Assembly (NCBI RefSeq): GCF_031846515.1
Contig: NZ_JAVRHO010000005.1
Span: forward strand, 62,001 to 126,000
DNA: 64,000 bases
Source: Autumnicola lenta
Lineage (GTDB): Bacteria > Bacteroidota > Bacteroidia > Flavobacteriales > Flavobacteriaceae
Direction of reading: 5' to 3'
Under the pieces are notes generated by a model, which saw only the letters and a program-made list of their open reading frames with translations, was not told the DNA's origin and searched no databases. Each line of letters begins with the position of its first letter. Positions within the stretch are counted from its first letter, which is position 1. A program made the translations under genes and the position numbers. This document shows positions 38,557 to 47,486 of this stretch, piece after piece.

Positions 38557-38616
38557 TAAAGATATAGAAATAATTCATAAATGTAATTAACGTACATTTT
38601 ACATTTATTATCTTTA
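38557..38616. promoter_or_regulatory. Divergent promoter and operator, regulator/galK
   Basis: TATCTTTA words, one base off TAnnTTTG, lie symmetrically at 38557-38564 (minus, regulator) and 38609-38616 (plus, galK). Between them ATAAATGTAA (38577-38586) and TTACATTTAT (38599-38608) are perfect 10-bp arms. A tighter arrangement AAATGTA (38579-38585)-7 bases-TACATTT (38593-38599) is also present. A protein bound here would block both promoters. Confidence 0.6.
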
Positions 38617-38644
38617 TAAGATAATTCACTAAAAAACCGAATCT

Positions 38645-39814
38645 TTGGAAAATTCAAACAACAAAAAATTATATCCGGAACAGTTCTTAGATTTTAATTC
38701 TGAAGTAAAGGTGGCTTCCCCGGGAAGAATTAATCTTATTGGAGAACATACAGATTATAACAATGGGTTTGTGATGCCCACAGCCATTGACAAAAAGATA
38801 TTGTTCGACTTCAGAAAAAATGAGTCGGACGATAATTGCCAAATTTACAGTCTCACTTTCGACAGTTATTTTAAATTTAATCTGAACGATTTTTCTAAAG
38901 CTGAAGATTCCTGGAAAAATTATTTGCTGGGGGTAATTGATGAAATTCAGAAACTTGGAAAAAAGCTGAAGGGCTTCGATTGTATTATTAAAAGCGAACT
39001 CCCCATAGGTGCCGGAATAAGTTCTTCGGCAGCCCTGGAATGCGGATTTGCCGGCGGTTTAAACCAGCTTTTTAATCTGAATTTGTCCAAACAAGACCTT
39101 GTGGAACTTTCGCAGCGTGCAGAGAACAACTTTGTAGGCTCCAACTGCGGAATTATGGACCAATTTGCTTCCGTAATGAGCAAAAAAGACCATATAATTC
39201 TTCTGGATTGTAAAAGCCTCGAGACTGAATATATTCCTGCTGACTTTAAAAATTGTAAGTTATTACTGCTGAATACCAACGTGTCCCACAGTATTGCAGA
39301 TAGTGAATATAATACCAGGCGTGCTGAATGTGAAGAAGCAGTCAGAAAAATTCAGCAGAAATACCCTGAAGCAACTTCTCTAAGGGAAGTAAGTTTTGGC
39401 ATGCTGGAAGAATTTAAAACTGAATTGCCAAAAAAGACCTATCAGCGTTGCACTTATGTCTTAAAGGAGAATGAAAGGGTTGAAAAAGCTTCGAAAGCCA
39501 TGAAAAGTGGGCAATTAAAAGAATTTGGCGAGTTAATGTACCAATCCCACGAAGGTCTTCAGCATAATTACGAAGTGAGCTGCCCCGAGCTGGATTTTAT
39601 GGTGGATTTTTCCAGAAACAAAGATTTTATCTACGGTTCCAGAATGATGGGCGGCGGTTTTGGGGGCTGCACGATCAATTTAATCGAAGCTGACAAAATC
39701 GAGGAATATTCCGAAGAAATTTCTGAAGCATATTTTAAAAAATTCAATAGAAAAATGGATGTTATCTCCGTATCAGCCGGGGAAGGGACGATAATTGACG
39801 AATTTAAGGCATAG
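38645..39814 (+). CDS. galK: Galactokinase
   Basis: 389-residue GHMP kinase that phosphorylates galactose at C1. Signature PGRINLIGEHTDYNNG near residues 26-41, ATP-site PIGAGISSSAALECG, and MMGGGFGGCTINLI near the end. The start is TTG; an in-frame TAA lies at 38630-38632 and no ATG precedes the signature. It is followed 15 bases later by galT. Confidence 0.95.
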   Translation: MENSNNKKLYPEQFLDFNSEVKVASPGRINLIGEHTDYNNGFVMPTAIDKKILFDFRKNESDDNCQIYSLTFDSYFKFNLNDFSKAEDSWKNYLLGVIDEIQKLGKKLKGFDCIIKSELPIGAGISSSAALECGFAGGLNQLFNLNLSKQDLVELSQRAENNFVGSNCGIMDQFASVMSKKDHIILLDCKSLETEYIPADFKNCKLLLLNTNVSHSIADSEYNTRRAECEEAVRKIQQKYPEATSLREVSFGMLEEFKTELPKKTYQRCTYVLKENERVEKASKAMKSGQLKEFGELMYQSHEGLQHNYEVSCPELDFMVDFSRNKDFIYGSRMMGGGFGGCTINLIEADKIEEYSEEISEAYFKKFNRKMDVISVSAGEGTIIDEFKA

Positions 39815-39829
39815 CTAAAAATCCAAATT

Positions 39830-40867
39830 ATGAGCAACGAATTAAACAACAATCCGCATAGACGCTACAATATTTTAACCGGAGAATGGATTCTGGTTTC
39901 CCCACATCGTACCAAAAGACCATGGCAGGGAAAGACCGAGAAACATAATTCTGAAAAAGGACCAGATTATGATCCTTCCTGCTATTTATGCCCCGGAAAT
40001 ACCCGTACCAGCGGAGAAACCAATCCTGATTATACAGAACCATTTGCTTTTACAAACGATTTTTCAGCATTATTGCCCGATACTCCCGAAGAAGAGCTAA
40101 ATAATGGCTTGCTGAAAGCCGAAGCAGAACAGGGAATATGCAAAGTGGTTTGTTTTTCACCCGATCATTCTCTTACACTTCCTTTGATGAAGACGGAGGA
40201 CATTCAAAAGGTGGTGAAAATGTGGAAAAGAGAATATGCAGATTTGGGAAGCAGAGAGAACATCAATTATGTTCAAATTTTTGAAAATAAAGGTTCTGTT
40301 ATGGGATGTAGTAATCCGCATCCTCATGGACAGATCTGGTCGCAATCTTCAATCCCAACAGAAATTCAGAAGAAATCGAAACACTTCAAAGAATATTGGC
40401 AGGAAAATAAACAGAGCCTGTTGGCAGATTACTTAAAACAGGAACTTGAATTGGATGAACGTATCCTGGTAAAAAATGAGCATTTTGTAGCACTCATTCC
40501 CTACTGGGCGGTTTGGCCTTATGAAGCGATGATTATCCCGCGGAAACATCACCAGCATATTGGCCAGCTTACAGAGGAAGAAGAGCAGGCTTTTGCTGAG
40601 ATTATCAAAAAACTGACGATCATGTACGACAATCTTTTTGAGACTTCTTTTCCATACTCTTCAGGAATCCATCAAACTCCTACCGACGGAAAAGAATATC
40701 CGGAATGGCATTTCCATATGTCTTTTTATCCGCCGCTTTTACGCTCTGCAACAGTAAAGAAATTTATGGTTGGTTACGAAATGTTTGCGGGGCCACAGCG
40801 TGATATCACTGCAGAAATGGCTGCAAATACTCTTAAACAACTTTCTGAAAAACATTATACGAAGTAA
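39830..40867 (+). CDS. galT: Galactose-1-phosphate uridylyltransferase
   Basis: 345 residues of the HIT superfamily. Zn-site CYLCPGNTRTSG, the active-site motif NPHPHGQIWSQ (HxHxH-like, uridylyl acceptor His), and the final WHFHMSFYPP. Second step of the Leloir pathway. It is co-transcribed with galK and ends before a bidirectional terminator. Confidence 0.95.
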   Translation: MSNELNNNPHRRYNILTGEWILVSPHRTKRPWQGKTEKHNSEKGPDYDPSCYLCPGNTRTSGETNPDYTEPFAFTNDFSALLPDTPEEELNNGLLKAEAEQGICKVVCFSPDHSLTLPLMKTEDIQKVVKMWKREYADLGSRENINYVQIFENKGSVMGCSNPHPHGQIWSQSSIPTEIQKKSKHFKEYWQENKQSLLADYLKQELELDERILVKNEHFVALIPYWAVWPYEAMIIPRKHHQHIGQLTEEEEQAFAEIIKKLTIMYDNLFETSFPYSSGIHQTPTDGKEYPEWHFHMSFYPPLLRSATVKKFMVGYEMFAGPQRDITAEMAANTLKQLSEKHYTK

Positions 40868-40897
40868 CTATATTCCTTTTTTCTGACTATAAAAATT

Positions 40898-40932
40898 AAA
40901 GGCTGCGGACAATATTCCGCAGCCTTTTTTTG
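40898..40932. terminator. Bidirectional terminator galT/symporter
   Basis: AAAGGCTGCGGA (40898-40909) and TCCGCAGCCTTT (40916-40927), 12 bp, then T7 on the plus strand. It lies between two convergent gal-locus genes. Confidence 0.88.
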
Positions 40933-40974
40933 CTTCAGTTTATCTAACTAAAAACATATTTCTCTTATTTTTTC

Positions 40975-42651
40975 CTACCAGAACAAGGCATATAACATTG
41001 CAACAATTAATAAAATTGCAAAACCACATATATTAAAAACAGGACCTGTTTCAAATAACTTCTTAGAAATTATAATAGCTCTTTCATGGTCTCTTCCTTT
41101 TGTTTCAGCATAACTTATCCCAACCATAATGAGCATCGTTAATATCCAGGTGATAAACATTTGATGCATGAAAGGCAACTCCACAAATAGCGGACTATCT
41201 ACCCATCCATTGGGACCAACTTTAAAATAAAGCGCTATTGGAATAGATAATAAAACTCCCCAGATTGCTGCTTTGTTAGTAGTCTTTTTGTAAAACAAGC
41301 CGAGCATAAATACCGCCAGGATACCGGGACTCACTATACCCGTGTATTCCTGGATGTACTGAAATACCTGACCCAGGTTTGCCAGTTGCGGAGCAAGAAT
41401 TACAGCTATAATAAGAGCAATTGTAGCAGAAAGCCTTCCTACCGTAACCAGGTTTTTATCAGAACGTCCTTTACTAAAATAAGGTTTATAGATATCCATG
41501 GTAAAAATGGTTGCCGTAGAGTTCAGCATCGATGCAATGGAAGACACGATAGCCGCGGCCAGAGCAGCCAATACAAGGCCTTTAAGCCCTACAGGAATAA
41601 ATTCTTTTATGAGCCATGGAAAGGCGTTGTCATTGATAATGGTTCCGCTTTCAGCAATAAAAGAAGGATCTGTAAAAGCTGAAGATATCTCTCCGTTAGG
41701 TCCGGTGTTCATTACATAAGCTATGATTCCGGGAATAACCACGATTAACGGAATAAGTAGTTTAAGGAATCCGGCCAGGATAATTCCCTTCTGCGATTCA
41801 CGAAGACTTTTTGCAGCCAGCGTCCTTTGGATAATATATTGATTGAATCCCCAGTAGTAAAGGTTCGCAACCCACATTCCTCCAAGTAACACGGCTAATC
41901 CGGGTAAATCCCACCAGGCATCTTTTCCATTAGGTGTCATTATCTCTCCCTTCTCCAGGATCATAGAGAACTTCTCTGGTACCTGTTCGTAGATAGAAAC
42001 CATACCCGATATCACTCCTCCATCTTCTGCCACATGAGTAAGGCCAATGTAAGTGGTGATCAAACCACCAGCGATAAGAAGAACCACCTGCACAACATCT
42101 GTCCATGCCACAGCTGCAAGTCCGCCATAAAGCGAGTACGCAGCCGCAAAGAGCGCAAGACCTACTATAGAATACATAAATATGGAACCATCTCCAACAC
42201 CAATAATAGTATCGAGAGCTGTGGCACCCAGATAAAGAACTGAAGTAAGGTTAACGAAGATAAAAAGTGCAATCCAGAAAATGGCCAATATCGTCTTAAG
42301 GTTTGTCCCATAACGTACTTCCACAAATTCCGGAATTGTATAAAGTTTCTTTTCAATAAATATGGGTAAAAAGAATTTTCCCACTACCAGCAATGTAATT
42401 GCTGCCATCCACTCGTAAGATGCTATGGCGAGACCTATTGCAAAACCAGAACCAGACATCCCTATAAACTGCTCTGCGGAAATATTTGCTGCGATCAGGG
42501 AAGTACCTATCGCCCACCACGGTAAAGATTTACTGGCAAGAAAATAATCTTCTGAAGATTCTCCCTTTCCTCTGGAAACCCATAAACCTATCCCAATGAT
42601 TAATAACGCATACGCTGCGAAAACAATCTGATCCAGTAATTCAAATTCCAT
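40975..42651 (-). CDS. Sodium/sugar symporter (SSS family, vSGLT-like)
   Basis: 558 residues with about 14 hydrophobic segments. The N-terminal YFLASKSLPWWAIGTSLIAA and SAEQFIGMSGSGF, the TIPEFVEVRYG loop and the helix containing GLKGLVLAALAAAIVSSIAS (Na2-site Ser region) are typical of sodium/glucose-galactose cotransporters. Uptake of galactose or glucose driven by sodium fits the neighbouring galM, galK and galT. It lies 75 bases after galM, with an inverted repeat in the gap. Confidence 0.9.
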   Translation of the reverse strand: MEFELLDQIVFAAYALLIIGIGLWVSRGKGESSEDYFLASKSLPWWAIGTSLIAANISAEQFIGMSGSGFAIGLAIASYEWMAAITLLVVGKFFLPIFIEKKLYTIPEFVEVRYGTNLKTILAIFWIALFIFVNLTSVLYLGATALDTIIGVGDGSIFMYSIVGLALFAAAYSLYGGLAAVAWTDVVQVVLLIAGGLITTYIGLTHVAEDGGVISGMVSIYEQVPEKFSMILEKGEIMTPNGKDAWWDLPGLAVLLGGMWVANLYYWGFNQYIIQRTLAAKSLRESQKGIILAGFLKLLIPLIVVIPGIIAYVMNTGPNGEISSAFTDPSFIAESGTIINDNAFPWLIKEFIPVGLKGLVLAALAAAIVSSIASMLNSTATIFTMDIYKPYFSKGRSDKNLVTVGRLSATIALIIAVILAPQLANLGQVFQYIQEYTGIVSPGILAVFMLGLFYKKTTNKAAIWGVLLSIPIALYFKVGPNGWVDSPLFVELPFMHQMFITWILTMLIMVGISYAETKGRDHERAIIISKKLFETGPVFNICGFAILLIVAMLYALFW

Positions 42652-42685
42652 ATGTCGATTTAAAATTTTGTTAAATATATAATTT

Positions 42686-42707
42686 TAAATTTTAAACGTA
42701 AAATTTA
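42686..42707. promoter_or_regulatory. Second candidate gal operator
   Basis: TAAATTTTA (42686-42694), spacer AACG, TAAAATTTA (42699-42707): a perfect 9-bp inverted repeat 34 bases upstream of the symporter start. The centre resembles the galK operator (TTAACGTA there, TAAACGTA here). Confidence 0.5.
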
Positions 42708-42726
42708 CCTTTAAAATTTATCGATA

Positions 42727-43725
42727 TTATTTCTTTACTGAAAAGCTTAACGAGATTTTATTAATGTACTTTTCTCCAGGCGCCAGCTGGCTGGAAGGAA
42801 AATTTCTGAAGTGCGGAGCATCGGGAAAATTCTGTGCCTCAAGACAGATCGAAGGATATTCCTTTGAAATGGAGGTCTGGTAACTTAGAGAAGACGGCAG
42901 TTCTTCAGGAGCATAAGCTATTATCGCACTTTGATTAGTGCGCATTTCCATTTTTATTCCCGTCATTGGGGAGAACAATCGCGCAGAAACCTCCTGGTCA
43001 TCAGAATTTAGTACATAAGCATCATTTAAAACCCGATTCCCAATTAGTTTATTACTACCAAAATTTTTCGGGTGTTTCGGTAAATTCACAAGGTCGCCCG
43101 TGGGAAGATTTTTCTCATCGATCTTCAGAATTTTGTCGGCATTAATAAAAAGAAAATGATCACTCACACTACCTTCTCCATTTAAATTGAAATAAGCATG
43201 ATTGGTAAGGTTAACGATGGTGTTTCTGTCAGTTTCTGCTGTATAGGTAATACTAAGTTTATCATCTTCAGAAAGCGTATAGTTAACCTGAACTTTTAAA
43301 TTTCCCGGGTATCCTTCTTCTCCATCCTCACTAAAGTAAGACAAAGTAACCGATGGATTTTTTCCTGAAGTTTCTTCTTCTACATGCCATAATTTATACT
43401 GGAATCCCTCAGCTCCTCCATGCAAATGCTCTCCATTTTTTTGCGGAAGCACATACTTTTCCTTCCCAATACTAAATTCTTCCTTACTAATTCTACCCGC
43501 AAAACGGCCTATAGAAGCCCCGAATAATTTATTATAATCCTTATAGCGGGCGGTGAGAAAATCTTCAGGTCGTCTTGGAGAAACGATTACATTTACCCTT
43601 TTACCAGTTGAGTCATCCATTTTCATACTAAAAAGTGTAGCTCCCAGATTGAGAATTTCCACTTCAGTCTGATTGTTGTTCCTAAGCTTTATCAACTTAA
43701 GATCCTTTTGCTCTATTTGCTCCAA
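42727..43725 (-). CDS. galM: Aldose 1-epimerase (galactose mutarotase)
   Basis: 332 residues. Interconverts alpha and beta galactose so that galactokinase gets its substrate. Signature segments: LNLGATLFSMKMDD, FGASIGRFAGRIS, NGEHLHGGAEGFQYKLW (active-site His), TNHAYFNLNGEGS (second His) and CLEAQNFPDAPH (catalytic Glu). No signal peptide, so cytoplasmic. It starts 10 bases after the DUF885 gene and may share its transcript. Confidence 0.94.
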   Translation of the reverse strand: MEQIEQKDLKLIKLRNNNQTEVEILNLGATLFSMKMDDSTGKRVNVIVSPRRPEDFLTARYKDYNKLFGASIGRFAGRISKEEFSIGKEKYVLPQKNGEHLHGGAEGFQYKLWHVEEETSGKNPSVTLSYFSEDGEEGYPGNLKVQVNYTLSEDDKLSITYTAETDRNTIVNLTNHAYFNLNGEGSVSDHFLFINADKILKIDEKNLPTGDLVNLPKHPKNFGSNKLIGNRVLNDAYVLNSDDQEVSARLFSPMTGIKMEMRTNQSAIIAYAPEELPSSLSYQTSISKEYPSICLEAQNFPDAPHFRNFPSSQLAPGEKYINKISLSFSVKK

Positions 43726-43735
43726 TTGCTAATTT

Positions 43736-45571
43736 TTAACTTTTATTCTCTGCGATCCACTCATCAACCTTTTGTTCCAGAATATTTAAAGGTATCGCTC
43801 CGTCGAGCAAAACTACATCATGAAATTCACGTATATCAAAATTTTCTCCTAATTGTGACCTGGCTCTTTCCCGCAGCTCAAGAATTTTATTCATTCCAAT
43901 TTTGTAAGCTGTTGCCTGGCCTGGCATTACAATATGCCTCTCCACCATTTTTACTGCATCACTTTCTGCATTGGGTGTATTTTGTTTATAATAGTCGATT
44001 CCCTCTTCACGAGTCCATTTTTTAGCATGGATTCCAGTATCAACCACTAATCTCACAGCTCGCCAAAGCTCCATTGCCAGGCGACCAAAATCTGAATATG
44101 GATCTTCATAAAAACCTATTTCTTTCGGAAGCAGCTCGCTATACAATCCCCAACCTTCTACATAAGCTGTATAAAAACCGAATTTTCTGAAATCGGGAAC
44201 CTCTTCCAGTTCCTGGGCGATTGCTATTTGCATATGATGTCCCGGGATACCCTCGTGATAAGCCAGCGCGTCCAGCTGGTAAGTGGGCATGGCTTTTATA
44301 TCGTACAAATTGGCATAAAATGTCCCCGGTCGGGAGCCATCCATGGCAGGCTGCTGATAAAAAGCTTTTCCTGCACTTTTTTCCCTGAAAGGTTCCACGG
44401 CTTTCACCACGATTTTGGCTTCAGGAAGTGTAAGAAATAAATCAGGAAGCTTTTCCCGCATCTGGTCTATGATCTCTTTCGCATCAGCCAGGTACTTTGC
44501 CCGTCCTTCTTCGCTATCTTCATAAAAAAATTGTTCATCTGTCCTCATGAAGTTAAAGAAATCCTGAAGCGAACCTTCAAATTCCACTTCCTTCATAATT
44601 TCTTCCATTTCCCTGTGGATGCGCGCAACTTCATTTAACCCGATTTCATGGATTTCATCTGCTGTTAAATCTGTAGTGGTTGTCCTTTTTAAAGCATTGT
44701 TATAAAACTCCTCACCTTTAGGGAATTTCCATACCCCCGCTTCAGAGGTTGCCCGCTTCTGTTGATTTTCAAGAAAAGCAATTAGCTCTGTATAAGCCGG
44801 TTTCACCTGCTCTACAAGTGCAGTTTCGGCTTCTGCAATTAATTGCTGCTCTTCTTCTTCAGAAATATCCAGAGCCTCTACTTTGGATTTAAAATCTGCG
44901 AGTAACGTACTTGCATCAGTAGATTTCTCAAATGGTCTTCCGGTAATAATGTTCCGGGAGTCATCCAAAACTTTATCAAAAACAAACCGCGGTGGTATAA
45001 TCTGGTTCTGCTCCCTTATTCTTAATCCTTCAATAATTTCTTTAAAAGCTTCAGGAAATCCCTTAAGCCTCGAAATATAGGCTTCAGCATCGCTTATGGA
45101 ATCTATGCTGTGCATGTTTATAAGAAAAGCAGGCAACTGAGAGTGGTAGCCAAACATCTGGTTTACCGGGTAATCGTAAAATCTATAATTATAATCCTCA
45201 ATTTCATTTTCCAGTCCCTGCCTGTACAACGCATAACTAAGCCGTACGTCTTCATTTAAATTTGCAGGATCTATATCGTCTATATAATCCAGTCTGGTTT
45301 TTGCCTGATTAAGGTCTTCAGCATATTTCTCTGTAGAAAAGTTGTCCCATTTACCGTAATCCTCCTTTATCCCCAAGCGTGTTTGAAGCATTGGTGATTC
45401 AGCTACTTCCTTTTGAAACTGCTCATCAAAGTATTCGTTCAACGCTGCAGAATTCTGCTCAACATCAACTTCTGAAACAGCCTTTTCCTCCTGTTTACAA
45501 GATACAACAGCTAAAACTGACAATATCGGAAGTAGCTTTTTATAACTGAAATTCATAAATTCTCTATTCAT
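43736..45571 (-). CDS. DUF885 lipoprotein, probable zinc peptidase
   Basis: 611 residues. The lipoprotein signal NFSYKKLLPILSVLAVVSCK starts best at the ATG at 45556; 45571 overlaps the stop of the preceding gene. The C-terminal part has a zincin-like HEGIPGHHMQIAIAQE followed by EGWGLYSE, resembling thermolysin-type or M32/DUF885 peptidases. Substrate unknown. It follows the CocE-type hydrolase with an 8-base overlap, so both are made together. Confidence 0.83.
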   Translation of the reverse strand: MNREFMNFSYKKLLPILSVLAVVSCKQEEKAVSEVDVEQNSAALNEYFDEQFQKEVAESPMLQTRLGIKEDYGKWDNFSTEKYAEDLNQAKTRLDYIDDIDPANLNEDVRLSYALYRQGLENEIEDYNYRFYDYPVNQMFGYHSQLPAFLINMHSIDSISDAEAYISRLKGFPEAFKEIIEGLRIREQNQIIPPRFVFDKVLDDSRNIITGRPFEKSTDASTLLADFKSKVEALDISEEEEQQLIAEAETALVEQVKPAYTELIAFLENQQKRATSEAGVWKFPKGEEFYNNALKRTTTTDLTADEIHEIGLNEVARIHREMEEIMKEVEFEGSLQDFFNFMRTDEQFFYEDSEEGRAKYLADAKEIIDQMREKLPDLFLTLPEAKIVVKAVEPFREKSAGKAFYQQPAMDGSRPGTFYANLYDIKAMPTYQLDALAYHEGIPGHHMQIAIAQELEEVPDFRKFGFYTAYVEGWGLYSELLPKEIGFYEDPYSDFGRLAMELWRAVRLVVDTGIHAKKWTREEGIDYYKQNTPNAESDAVKMVERHIVMPGQATAYKIGMNKILELRERARSQLGENFDIREFHDVVLLDGAIPLNILEQKVDEWIAENKS

Positions 45572-47417
45572 TTAAAACTGAAAATATCACAGCCGAATCT
45601 CCGTAAACGGTATGTGTTTGCTTCTGAAAATCTTCTTCTTCGGCTTCAAAAATATTAGGAACATAAGTCTGCGGATTAAGATCTATTAGTGGAAACCAGG
45701 TACTTTGAACCTGAATTTGCAACTTATGCCCTTTTTTAAAAGTATGATTAATATCCTGTAAATTGATGTTTACAGCAGTTTTTTTATTTGGCTCAAAAGG
45801 TTCAGGATTTTCGAATCCGTTTCTAAACCTTCCGCGCATTACTTCACTGCGCACCATCATATGATAATTGCTCATTTTAAGATGTGCCGGAGTCTCTTCA
45901 TAATCTTCGGCATCGGGAGGATAAACATCGATTACCTTCACCACCCAATCTGACGAAGTTCCGGTGGTAGCAACTTGTAGACGCGCTTCTATAGGTCCGG
46001 CCATTTTCAGGTCTTCCTCTAAAACTTCGGTTTCAAAAACTAGTACATCTGGTCTCCTGGCCGCAAACCGTTGGTCGCCGGTCATATATTCCCGCGGAGT
46101 AAAAACCATTTTAATTTCATTATTATAGGAAACAGGTTTTTTTGGATCGCTGATAAATTCTTCCTTAGAATCTGAAGGATTATCTGTTAAGTTCTCATTT
46201 TCGCCAAGGTAGAATGGTCTTTTTTCTACTGCTTTTGGTGGCCAGGCTTTATAGTTATCCCATTTCCTTTCGCCGGTGTCGTACATATGAGCTTCTGCAA
46301 GTCCGTTATTTCCATCTGCTTCTCCTTTTAGAAAATGATTAAAGAATACCGTCTCATAGTTCTCCTGAAAATCTTCAGAAATGTTATCTCCAAAATAAAC
46401 ATTTCCTACTGCCTGTCTATCTTCATTCCTGGCCCAGTCACCGTGGCTCCAGGGGCCAAAAACTATCGAGTTATAATTATCGCTATGCTCTTCAATACTT
46501 TTGTAAATATTAAACGGTCCGTAAAGATCTTCAGCATCAAAAAGTCCGCCCACGATCATCACCGCTGGCTTAATATTTTTCATATGCTGCACGATTCCGC
46601 GGGATTGCCAGAATTCATCATAGTTTGGATGCTCCTTTAATTGCTGCCAGAAAATGTTATCCTCTCCATAGTATTTATCGAGATTGCTCAACGGACCTGC
46701 ATCCAGGAAAAACTGGTATTGATCCTGAGTTTCAAGTTCCGGAAGGTTGTACCACGCCTCATCTGTCGGTCCATCCTTCTGATAACCAAAAAGCGCAGTT
46801 GCCCGCCAGTAACTTAGAAGATAAGCACCATTATGATGGAAATCGTCAAAAAAGAAATCACCAATACTGGCCTGAGGGGAAGCTGCCTTTAACGCCGGGT
46901 GATCACTTAAAAGTGAATATGTAGCATAAAAACCGGGATAGGAAATTCCCCAGGTGCCAACTCTGCCATTATTATTTTCCACATTGTTTATCAGCCACTC
47001 AATGGTATCGTAAGTATCGCTGGCCTCATCAAACTGTTCCCCGGTTTTATTAGGAATAAAAGCACGCATATTATCATATTGTCCTTCACTCATCCATCTG
47101 CCACGAACGTCCTGGTACACGATGATATTTCCTTGCTGCATTAAATATTCGTTTGGACCAATTTTGGAACGGAATTGGTCTTCTCCATAAGGCCGCGAAC
47201 TGTAAGGCGTACGCTGCATTAAAATCGGGTACTCTGTAGAGGTATCAATAGGTGAATAAATAGTGGTATGGAGCTTTTTACCGTCCCTCATCGGGATATC
47301 CACCTCCATTTTTGTATAGTTTTCTTCTACGCTGTAATCCTCCTGTAACTGGGCAAAAGACTGAGCTCCAATAAAGAAGAATAGGTTTAAAAGTAAAGTA
47401 ATTCTGAATAATTTCAT
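45564..47417 (-). CDS. CocE/NonD family secreted hydrolase
   Basis: 617 residues with signal peptide ending AQSFAQ. S15-type alpha/beta hydrolase: MRDGKKLHTTIYSP, YQDVRGRWMSEGQYDNM (tyrosine oxyanion region), nucleophile elbow GTWGISYPGFYATY, a catalytic Asp near VIDVYPPDAED, and a C-terminal jelly-roll domain (MVRSEVMRGRFRNG). Family members include alpha-amino-acid ester hydrolase, X-Pro dipeptidyl peptidase and glutaryl acylase. With the DUF885 peptidase it suggests periplasmic peptide degradation. Confidence 0.88.
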   Translation of the reverse strand: MKLFRITLLLNLFFFIGAQSFAQLQEDYSVEENYTKMEVDIPMRDGKKLHTTIYSPIDTSTEYPILMQRTPYSSRPYGEDQFRSKIGPNEYLMQQGNIIVYQDVRGRWMSEGQYDNMRAFIPNKTGEQFDEASDTYDTIEWLINNVENNNGRVGTWGISYPGFYATYSLLSDHPALKAASPQASIGDFFFDDFHHNGAYLLSYWRATALFGYQKDGPTDEAWYNLPELETQDQYQFFLDAGPLSNLDKYYGEDNIFWQQLKEHPNYDEFWQSRGIVQHMKNIKPAVMIVGGLFDAEDLYGPFNIYKSIEEHSDNYNSIVFGPWSHGDWARNEDRQAVGNVYFGDNISEDFQENYETVFFNHFLKGEADGNNGLAEAHMYDTGERKWDNYKAWPPKAVEKRPFYLGENENLTDNPSDSKEEFISDPKKPVSYNNEIKMVFTPREYMTGDQRFAARRPDVLVFETEVLEEDLKMAGPIEARLQVATTGTSSDWVVKVIDVYPPDAEDYEETPAHLKMSNYHMMVRSEVMRGRFRNGFENPEPFEPNKKTAVNINLQDINHTFKKGHKLQIQVQSTWFPLIDLNPQTYVPNIFEAEEEDFQKQTHTVYGDSAVIFSVLNE

Positions 47418-47486
47418 TCCGTGGGTTTTAAAAGTTCCTAAAGATAGAAATTACCGGATAAACTAATAAATTTTATTGTTTTAGCT

